A stretch of 64,000 bases of DNA from positions 1,178,001 through 1,242,000 of the forward strand of contig JAVJPW010000006.1 in assembly GCA_040217575.1 (NCBI GenBank), written 5' to 3'. Below are positions 58,353-64,000 of this stretch, piece after piece; within the stretch, counting starts at the first letter, position 1; each line of letters begins with the position of its first letter. The DNA is from Pacificispira sp040217575 (GTDB lineage Bacteria > Pseudomonadota > Alphaproteobacteria > UBA8366 > Aestuariispiraceae). The position numbers and the translations under genes are program-made. Below the pieces are notes generated by a model that saw nothing but the letters and a program-made list of their open reading frames with translations, did not search any database and was not told the DNA's origin.

Positions 58353-58802
58353 CTATCTGGGATTCTTGCCATCTATCCAAAGTGTTACCGGGCCGTCATT
58401 GACCAGGGCGACCTGCATCTCCGCGCCGAAGCGGCCCGTTTCTACAGCAATCCCCCCCGATCGAAGTGCTTCGACATAGGCGTTGAAAAGCCGTTCCCCC
58501 TCTTTCGGCGGTGCGGCGTCCGTAAAGCCGGGACGGTTCCCCTTACGCCAGCGCGCGGCCAGCGTGAATTGACTGATCGCCAACACCGCGCCTCCCACGT
58601 CGCCGATCGACAGATTCATTTTCCCGGCGTCGTCGCTGAAGATCCGCAATGCCAATGTCTTTCTGGCAAGGAATTTAACGTCTTCGTGGCTGTCCCCAGG
58701 TTCGGCACAGACGAGCACCATGAATCCCTTTTCAATGGCGCCGACGGTATCATTGTCAATGGTGACGCTGGCTTCGCTTACGCGCTGGATCAGCAGTTTC
58801 AT
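58353..58802 (-). CDS. dtd: D-aminoacyl-tRNA deacylase
   Basis: 149-residue enzyme that removes D-amino acids (and glycine from tRNA-Ala) from tRNAs. Seen: MKLLIQRVSEASVTIDNDTVGAIEKGFMVLVCAEPGDS at the N-terminus, ALRIFSDDAGKMNLSI, LAISQFTLAARWRKGNRPGFTDAAPP (SQFTL active-site motif) and the C-terminal VALVNDGPVTLWIDGK with the Gly-cisPro-equivalent NDGPVT. Complete. The next gene in the same direction begins 21 bases away and is the B3/B4 gene. Confidence 0.96.
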   Translation of the reverse strand: MKLLIQRVSEASVTIDNDTVGAIEKGFMVLVCAEPGDSHEDVKFLARKTLALRIFSDDAGKMNLSIGDVGGAVLAISQFTLAARWRKGNRPGFTDAAPPKEGERLFNAYVEALRSGGIAVETGRFGAEMQVALVNDGPVTLWIDGKNPR

Positions 58803-58819
58803 GAGTAACCCGTTCCTCG

Positions 58820-59398
58820 TTATATGCCGGCACCGGCCTCTATCTCGCCGGTCATGCGCAGGACCCGTTCCAACAGTTCATGCAGGTGTGGTTCCCGATA
58901 TCCATGCTTTTCCAGTGCGCCGACTGTATTGATCAGATAGTCACGATTGAGGCCGGCATCGCCCCGCGCCCGCAATATGACCCGTGCGGCCTGGTCCTGG
59001 TCCAGGGCACCCGCAAAATGGGGATGGTCCGGATCGGCGACGAAACAATGGGCCGCTACCGTGCGTCCATCGGCCAACCGGACGGGAAGGTGTGCCGGCT
59101 GATAGGCATAGCCGCGTAATTCGCGTTCTTCCAGATAAGCCGCGGTTTCCGGCCAGTCCGCGTCGGTAACGCGAAATGCCATTCCGTCGCAGTGGGCACC
59201 GTCCCGAGCCGCAAGCCCAAGGACAAGACCGCGCCGGTCGGGTGTCCCGCGATGATGTTCGGACCAGATGCAGAAGCTGCGTTCATACCCGTCCAGAACG
59301 GCCGGTGACGCTTCGGCATGCGGGAAGCCTGGCCGCCACATAAGCGACCCATAACCAAATACCCAGATGACGTTTTCATGATAGGATTGATGCCACAT
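58820..59398 (-). CDS. Gamma-glutamylcyclotransferase (ChaC-like)
   Basis: 192-residue ChaC-type enzyme that cleaves glutathione or gamma-glutamyl peptides to 5-oxoproline. Seen: WVFGYGSLMWRPGF (conserved GYGSL near the start), GYERSFCIWSEHHRGTPDRRGLVLGL, a Glu in the ELRGYAYQP region and a C-terminal RDYLINTVGALEKHGYREPHLHELLERVL. ATG 59398 (MWHQSY) with GGGG upstream is chosen; an extension to 59602 overlaps the divergent regulator and is rejected. Ggt elsewhere in the window shares substrates. Confidence 0.9.
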   Translation of the reverse strand: MWHQSYHENVIWVFGYGSLMWRPGFPHAEASPAVLDGYERSFCIWSEHHRGTPDRRGLVLGLAARDGAHCDGMAFRVTDADWPETAAYLEERELRGYAYQPAHLPVRLADGRTVAAHCFVADPDHPHFAGALDQDQAARVILRARGDAGLNRDYLINTVGALEKHGYREPHLHELLERVLRMTGEIEAGAGI

Positions 59399-59524
59399 TA
59401 CCCCGATCTGAAGGGCTATGCGGGTTTGCGTCAAGTCGCGAAGACCATTCGATTTGCCGCGTCCTTGGAAACGGGTTACAAGGCCGCGACTTGGTTGGGG
59501 CGGTTCGGTGGGAGAATTGATTTC

Positions 59525-59899
59525 ATGGCTGAAATCCTCGTCATTGACGATGACGTACACACGTTGGATCTTGTCACATCCATTCTGGAAGCGGCTGGTC
59601 ACACTGTCGAACGCGTAAGCGACGGGCAGGGTGGTGTCGATGCAGTTCTGAACGGCGATGTCGTGCCGGATCTGATCGTCACCGACCTGAATATGCGCGG
59701 GGTTTCCGGCTGGGATGTGGTCCGCCAGATTCGCGAGGGAATGCCAGAATCCAGCACGCCGATCCTGGCCCTCTCGGCCTTCACGACCGCCCAGGATCGG
59801 GACGAAGCATTCAAGGCTGGCTGTACAGCCTATGAAAATAAACCGATCGATCGGGACCGGTTCGTCGCACGGATCGACCGCCTGTTGGCTGCGAAATAG
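59525..59899 (+). CDS. Single-domain response regulator
   Basis: 124-residue receiver domain without output domain (CheY-like). Seen: ILVIDDD at 4-10, phosphorylation site D54 in LIVTDLNMRGVSG, the Ser/Thr in ALSAFTT and the conserved Lys in ENKPID. ATG 59525 (MAEILVIDDD) is the family start; upstream codons are in the ChaC promoter region. No kinase is adjacent, so the partner is unknown. Confidence 0.92.
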   Translation: MAEILVIDDDVHTLDLVTSILEAAGHTVERVSDGQGGVDAVLNGDVVPDLIVTDLNMRGVSGWDVVRQIREGMPESSTPILALSAFTTAQDRDEAFKAGCTAYENKPIDRDRFVARIDRLLAAK

Positions 59900-59921
59900 T
59901 TCGCCGGTCCGACCCGGACGG

Positions 59922-60380
59922 TCAGATCGGAAAACGAAGCGTCGTTTTCACCGAACTCATCGACATGACGGACGTGAAATGGGCGATGTTCTTGTTGTCG
60001 AAAAAGACCCGTCTCGTGAACTCTTCGTAATCCTCTACGGATCGCGCGGTTACCACCAAAACGAAGTCTGCTTCGCCCATCGTGTAATAGCATTGCTGTA
60101 CTTCGGGCAGAGTCTGCATTTGTCGTTTGAATCCATCGACGGCGTCGTGACGGCCATGCGCAAGCCGGACTGTCACGATCAACGTGACGCGACCGCCCAA
60201 TGCCGCCGGGTTCAGAACGGCGATTTCCTTCCGGATCACACCTGCCTGACGCAGCCGCTTCAGCCGTCGCTGTACGGCTGTGGCAGAAAGCCCGACCTGC
60301 GCCCCCAAGGAATCGGTGGTTTGTCGAACATCGTCCTGGACCAGTGCCAGAATTTTGAGGTCGAATTCGTCAAGTTCCAT
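59922..60380 (-). CDS. Lrp/AsnC family transcriptional regulator
   Basis: 152-residue feast/famine regulator. Seen: N-terminal winged helix ELDEFDLKILALVQDDVRQTTDSLGAQVGLSATAVQRRLKRLRQAGVI (about 2-50), then the RAM ligand-binding domain (VTLIVTVRLAH, YYTMGEADFVLVVTARSVEDYEEF). It is divergent from the EamA exporter, with 134 bases between, and probably controls it, with amino acid as effector, as in other Lrp/exporter pairs. Confidence 0.93.
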   Translation of the reverse strand: MELDEFDLKILALVQDDVRQTTDSLGAQVGLSATAVQRRLKRLRQAGVIRKEIAVLNPAALGGRVTLIVTVRLAHGRHDAVDGFKRQMQTLPEVQQCYYTMGEADFVLVVTARSVEDYEEFTRRVFFDNKNIAHFTSVMSMSSVKTTLRFPI

Positions 60381-60402
60381 AGCGTTTGCAGTTTTTCAGA
60401 TC

Positions 60403-60416
60403 TTTTCATAAGAAAA
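60403..60416. promoter_or_regulatory. Putative Lrp operator
   Basis: TTTTC-ATAA-GAAAA, a perfect 5-4-5 palindrome 23 bases upstream of the Lrp ATG and 98 bases upstream of eamA. A/T-rich palindromes of this type bind Lrp/AsnC proteins; this is inferred. Confidence 0.4.
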
Positions 60417-60514
60417 CAGATGTTTATCGGCGAATTACTGGCCTGATTTACATATTTTCTGCAGTTTGATGGGCGATACTGCGCGATCGCTCGTTTATGG
60501 GGGAGTTTGAATAG

Positions 60515-61441
60515 ATGACGTTGCAGGCACGGACGGACATTGCCGGAACACCGGTCCCGTGGCGGGGAATCTGTTTCGGGCTTGCCGCCGCTGCGATCTG
60601 GGGGGCTTGGCCGGTCGCATCGCGCTATGGCGTGCAGCAGAGTTTGGATGCGTTGGATATCACATTCATCCGGTTTGCCGTCGCAGGCGCGATATTGCTA
60701 CCGGTCCTGGTCCGCAGGGGATGCGGGCAAATCGGATGGCTGCGTGCGGTGTTGCTATCGCTCGGGGCAGGCGCGCCTTATGTTCTGGTTTCCGTATTCG
60801 GGTTGGAGTTCGCACCCGCTGGCCATGCTGGCATTGTCATTCCCGGTGTGATGCTGACAGCGTCGATTCTGGGCGGTTGGTATTTGTTGGGTGACCGTCC
60901 AGACAGACATCGGTGGCTTGGCCTTGCGGCCATTCTGTCCGGACTTCTGCTTCTGGGCTTTGCATCCGGTGGTGCAGGTACCGCAACTCAATCCGGACTT
61001 GCTGGTGGGCACCTTCTTTTTGCCGTCGGCGGGGTTATGTGGGCAAGCTATACGGTCCTGGTGCGCCGATGGCAGGTCGAACCCGTACAGGCGACCGCAC
61101 TTGTATCCGTCCTGTCGTTCGTTGGCTTTGCGCCCTACTACCTGTTTGCAAAAGGTACCGTACTTCTGGCGGCACCGGTCGGCGAACTGCTGTTCCAAGC
61201 GGTCGCGCAGGGTTTGTTTGCCGGCGTTCTGGCGCTGATTTTCTACACAAAGGCGGTCGCGGCACTGGGGGCCGCCCGCGGCGCACTTTTTGCCGCCCTG
61301 GTTCCCGGCCTGGCGATGGTATTCGCTTACCCCGTTTTGGGTGAGGTTCCGGGCCCGGCACAGGTCTGTGGGTTGGTACTTGCAACGGGCGGCATGTTGC
61401 TTGCGCTGGGCGTGGCACGGATGGGCCGCCTGCGACGATAG
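60515..61441 (+). CDS. EamA/DMT family transporter
   Basis: Drug/metabolite transporter of 308 residues with ten predicted membrane helices in two EamA repeats. Seen: GICFGLAAAAIWGAWPVASRYGVQQ (helix 1), conserved FIRFAVAGAI, LLGDRPDRHRWLGLAAILSGLLLLG at the end of repeat 1, and repeat 2 from GGHLLFAVGGVMWASYTVLVRRW. Substrate unknown, likely an amino acid or related metabolite given the divergent Lrp regulator. Confidence 0.9.
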   Translation: MTLQARTDIAGTPVPWRGICFGLAAAAIWGAWPVASRYGVQQSLDALDITFIRFAVAGAILLPVLVRRGCGQIGWLRAVLLSLGAGAPYVLVSVFGLEFAPAGHAGIVIPGVMLTASILGGWYLLGDRPDRHRWLGLAAILSGLLLLGFASGGAGTATQSGLAGGHLLFAVGGVMWASYTVLVRRWQVEPVQATALVSVLSFVGFAPYYLFAKGTVLLAAPVGELLFQAVAQGLFAGVLALIFYTKAVAALGAARGALFAALVPGLAMVFAYPVLGEVPGPAQVCGLVLATGGMLLALGVARMGRLRR

Positions 61442-61547
61442 GCGTCTATTTTCAGGACTTGGAAATCGTTCCGTCTGTCGGTACGGTCGCGATTAATGTT
61501 GCACTGCAAAGAAGCAAAGCGGCAAGCCAGCCCCAGGGAGTGTACCA

Positions 61548-63164
61548 ATGACCAATAACAGTCTTTCCGCGGCGTCCACGGGCGTCGAACTGACCGGCAC
61601 GCTGACATCCGAATACAAGGAAATCCTGAGTGAGGAAGCGCTGGGTTTCATCGCCACCCTGGAACGCAAGTTCGGTGGCCGTCGCCATGAACTTCTGGCC
61701 GCGCGCGATGCCCGTCAGGCGCGGATCGACGCGGGGGAACTTCCGGACTTTTTACCTAAAACCGCCGATGTCAGGGCCGGGGACTGGAAAATCGCCCCGC
61801 TGCCGGAGGACCTGAAGGATCGCCGCGTCGAAATTACCGGACCGACAGACCGCAAGATGGTCATCAACGCCCTGAATTCCGGTGCATATTGCTTTATGGC
61901 GGACCTCGAAGACTCGAACTGCCCGACCTGGGACAACATGATCGGCGGGCAGATCAATCTGCGGGACGCGGCGCGCCGACAGATCGATTTCACCGACCCG
62001 AAAAGCGGCAAGACCTATGCGCTGAAGGACAGGATCGCGACGCTTCTGGTGCGGCCGCGGGGCTGGCATCTGGATGAAAAGCACATCCTGATCGACGGCA
62101 AACCGGCGGCAGGCGGTATTGTCGATTTCGCGCTTTACTTCTTCCACAATCACGCGGCGCTGAAAGCCGCCGGCACAGGCCCGTATTTCTATCTGCCAAA
62201 GATGGAAAGTCATTTGGAAGCAAGGCTTTGGGACGACATCTTCGTGGACGCGCAGAATCTCCTGGGCGTCCCGCAAAAGACCATCAAGGCGACCGTCCTG
62301 ATCGAAACCATTCTGGCGGCATTCGAAATGGACGAAATCCTCTATGAGCTTCGGGACCATTCGGCGGGCCTGAACTGCGGGCGCTGGGACTACATCTTTT
62401 CCATCATCAAGAAGTTCAGAAAGAATCCGGACTTCCTGATGCCCGACCGGTCCCAGGTGACGATGACGGTGCCGAACATGCGCGCCTATTCCCTGCTGGC
62501 GATCAAGACCTGTCACAAGCGCGGCGCGCCGTGCATCGGTGGCATGGCGGCCCAGATCCCTGTGAAGGGGGATGAGGCCGCGAACGCCGAAGCCTTTGCC
62601 AAGGTGAAGGCGGATAAGGAGCGCGAGGCGAACGACGGTCACGACGGCAGCTGGGTGGCGCATCCGGGGCTGGTTCCAGTCGCACTGGAGGCATTCAATG
62701 CGGTTATGAAGGGACAGAACCAGATCGACCGGCAGCGCGACGATGTATCCGTGTCGGCGGCGGACCTTCTTGCCGTGCCGGAAGGAACGATTACGGACCA
62801 GGGCGTGCGTATGAACATCCAAGTCGGCATCCGCTACACGGAAGCGTGGCTTGGCGGCAATGGATGCGTGCCGCTGTTCAACCTGATGGAAGACGCAGCC
62901 ACCGCCGAAATTTCCCGCGCGCAACTTTGGCAATGGGCGAAGCTTCAGGCCAAGACAGCGGACGGTACCGCGCTGAGCCGCGATGCGGTGTCCGCCCTGA
63001 TTGCAGAGGAAGTGGGGAAAATCCGCGACGACCTTGGCGAATACTATGGCCGGACCCGTTTCGATCAGGCGGCGGAACTGTTTGAGAAAATGGCCCTTGC
63101 GGAAGATTTCCCTGTATTCCTGACATTACCCGCATACGAAATGGTCATAGCGGACGGCGGATAA
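61548..63164 (+). CDS. aceB: Malate synthase A
   Basis: Glyoxylate-bypass enzyme: acetyl-CoA plus glyoxylate to malate. Seen: 538 residues, the length of the A isoform. The signature KDRIATLLVRPRGWHLDEKH carries the catalytic Arg, YFYLPKMESHLEARLWDDIF has the metal-binding Glu, RDHSAGLNCGRWDYIFSIIKK has the Asp metal ligand, and the C-terminal GCVPLFNLMEDAATAEISRAQLWQW carries the catalytic Asp. ATG 61548 has GGGAG upstream. Isocitrate lyase, its usual partner, is not in the window. Confidence 0.96.
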   Translation: MTNNSLSAASTGVELTGTLTSEYKEILSEEALGFIATLERKFGGRRHELLAARDARQARIDAGELPDFLPKTADVRAGDWKIAPLPEDLKDRRVEITGPTDRKMVINALNSGAYCFMADLEDSNCPTWDNMIGGQINLRDAARRQIDFTDPKSGKTYALKDRIATLLVRPRGWHLDEKHILIDGKPAAGGIVDFALYFFHNHAALKAAGTGPYFYLPKMESHLEARLWDDIFVDAQNLLGVPQKTIKATVLIETILAAFEMDEILYELRDHSAGLNCGRWDYIFSIIKKFRKNPDFLMPDRSQVTMTVPNMRAYSLLAIKTCHKRGAPCIGGMAAQIPVKGDEAANAEAFAKVKADKEREANDGHDGSWVAHPGLVPVALEAFNAVMKGQNQIDRQRDDVSVSAADLLAVPEGTITDQGVRMNIQVGIRYTEAWLGGNGCVPLFNLMEDAATAEISRAQLWQWAKLQAKTADGTALSRDAVSALIAEEVGKIRDDLGEYYGRTRFDQAAELFEKMALAEDFPVFLTLPAYEMVIADGG

Positions 63165-63196
63165 ATCCGCCGCAAGTCGGGAAAGGGCGGTATCCG

Positions 63197-63340
63197 GTGC
63201 GCTTTACACTGCTGCTTGCATTCATCGGTGCGTTGCTGATAGTCGCCGCGTTTCTGCCCGCGCAGGCATATGATGGTGGCGGTTGGTCCGAACCACGATC
63301 AGTTGATGAACGCAACGAGCAGCACATTCGTGCCCATTGA
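63197..63340 (+). CDS. 47-residue secreted peptide
   Basis: Short gene too small for most finders; not recognised. Seen: GTG start with a G/A-rich stretch upstream, a signal-peptide-like N-terminus (MRFTLLLAFIGALLIVAAFLPAQA, cut near 24) and a polar mature part of about 23 residues (YDGGGWSEPRSVDERNEQH). It begins 32 bases after malate synthase and ends 73 bases before the capA-like gene. The clean signal peptide argues for a real gene. Confidence 0.5.
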   Translation: MRFTLLLAFIGALLIVAAFLPAQAYDGGGWSEPRSVDERNEQHIRAH

Positions 63341-63413
63341 TCCCTGGACGACCGGCTGAATCGCCGCTTAATTCGAAGGGACTTGTCCGCGACAGACGAA
63401 ATCGGCCAAATTT

Positions 63414-64000
63414 ATGAACACGCGGCGGAATTTCTACCCAACCATCTTTGCCGCCGTCTGGACAATCCTTTCGGTTGGCCTGATCCCGTCAGACGTGTCG
63501 GCACAACGCGAAGAACCCGTGATGCAAGACTGCGTGCCAGAAACAGCCACTCTGCCGCCCGCGATTCGTTTCGACGGTGGCTACGACCCTGACGACGTGG
63601 TGACAATCGCGGCCGTGGGCGATGTTCTGTTGCATGACGTCGTCCAACGGCAGGTTGCGCGCATCGGGTATGAAGATTTGTGGGCCGGTGTCGCCCCAAT
63701 CCTTCGTTCCGCGACCCTGACCTATGCCAATCTGGAAGGATCGGCGGCCCAGGGTGTATTGATGAATGGACGTGATGCGCCACCGTCCGCGGACCGATAC
63801 GACAACCGCATCTTCACAGGATATCCGCAGTTCAACTATCACCCGGATCTGATTTCGGCGCTGGTGGATCTGGGCGTCGATGTGGTTTCGACCGCGAACA
63901 ACCATTCACTGGACCGTCTGGCGCTGGGCGTGGACAGGACCATTGAAGCGTTGGAAAATGCGGGGCTTCCCTATACCGGAACCAGGCATCGCGACCGCCC
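63414..64000 (+). CDS. CapA-like poly-gamma-glutamate/polysaccharide protein (3' end outside window)
   Basis: Metallophosphatase-like CapA family, cut by the right edge after 195 codons. Seen: a signal peptide (NTRRNFYPTIFAAVWTILSVGLIPSDVSA), then IAAVGDVLLHD (metal-binding Asp), ANLEGSAAQG, VDVVSTANNHSLDRLALGVDRTIEAL, all hallmarks of the PGA_cap domain, whose members include capsule synthesis enzymes. ATG 63414 gives the signal peptide; function in this organism is inferred. Confidence 0.88.
   Translation, partial: MNTRRNFYPTIFAAVWTILSVGLIPSDVSAQREEPVMQDCVPETATLPPAIRFDGGYDPDDVVTIAAVGDVLLHDVVQRQVARIGYEDLWAGVAPILRSATLTYANLEGSAAQGVLMNGRDAPPSADRYDNRIFTGYPQFNYHPDLISALVDLGVDVVSTANNHSLDRLALGVDRTIEALENAGLPYTGTRHRDR

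Noticed and set aside
1..64000. tRNA, rRNA, CRISPR arrays, insertion sequences or att sites
   Set aside because: Intergenic regions were read for cloverleaf-like sequence, regular direct repeats, transposase signatures and integrase genes; none was seen. A covariance-model scan would be the decisive test for tRNAs and small RNAs.

Overview
The window is about 64 kb of high-GC chromosome from an alphaproteobacterium, probably of a free-living Rhodospirillales-like lineage. The evidence is the pairing of the cell-cycle regulators CtrA (beside fliI-fliJ) and GcrA, a DUF2794 protein, the order alr-mlaE-mlaF-radA-cvpA-purF, and a marine-style taurine/dimethylglycine gene complement. It reads as ordinary core chromosome: almost every stretch is a recognisable gene. 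I see no rRNA, tRNA, insertion sequence, prophage or CRISPR array. The species cannot be named from the sequence.

Layout. 1-5.1 kb: arginase (cut by the left edge), ornithine aminotransferase and aconitase B, i.e. arginine to ornithine to glutamate semialdehyde, then the TCA cycle. 5.3-7.3 kb: one large unrecognised protein with a PD-(D/E)XK nuclease-like C-terminus of clearly lower GC; this is the only strongly foreign-looking gene. 7.6-14 kb: haloacid dehalogenase, nrdA, an AI-2E family exporter, gcrA and small conserved genes. 14-18 kb: YfgM-like protein, bamB, der and a lipoprotein. 18-25 kb (minus strand): SDR, purF, cvpA, radA, mlaF, mlaE, alr. 25-40 kb: SDR, GNAT, class IV aminotransferase, two tandem PilZ proteins, nrdB, a hexapeptide acyltransferase/carbonic-anhydrase-like protein, a hydantoinase A, a soluble twin-PAS chemoreceptor, gamma-glutamyltransferase and an aspartoacylase-like enzyme. 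39.6-42.3 kb: ctrA divergent from fliI-fliJ. 42.4-49 kb: RidA, a dimethylglycine/sarcosine dehydrogenase, a nucleoside deoxyribosyltransferase-like protein, cysQ and a lone CoxL-type molybdoenzyme subunit. 49-51.7 kb: a complete AmmeMemoRadiSam set. 51.7-57.6 kb: a methyltransferase, a 45-residue membrane peptide, a TauABC-like transporter and a DegT-family aminotransferase. 57.6-64 kb: tRNA-editing-type proteins (B3/B4 and Dtd), a ChaC-like cyclotransferase, a response regulator, an Lrp regulator with a divergent EamA exporter, malate synthase, a small secreted peptide and a CapA-like protein cut by the right edge.

How it fits together. Several parts point to control of DNA precursors and the cell cycle. 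nrdA and nrdB sit 20 kb apart, but each has a pair of NrdR-type boxes 30-31 bp apart, and nrdB also has a phased row of DnaA-like 9-mers. A degenerate pair with the same spacing, an isolated near-perfect box and a cluster of GANTC methylation sites lie upstream of gcrA. The taurine-type transporter has a direct repeat resembling the TauR operator upstream. The least explained items are the nuclease-tipped protein at 5.3-7.3 kb, the AmmeMemoRadiSam set, and the ABC permease carrying an Ig/VCBS-like periplasmic insert.
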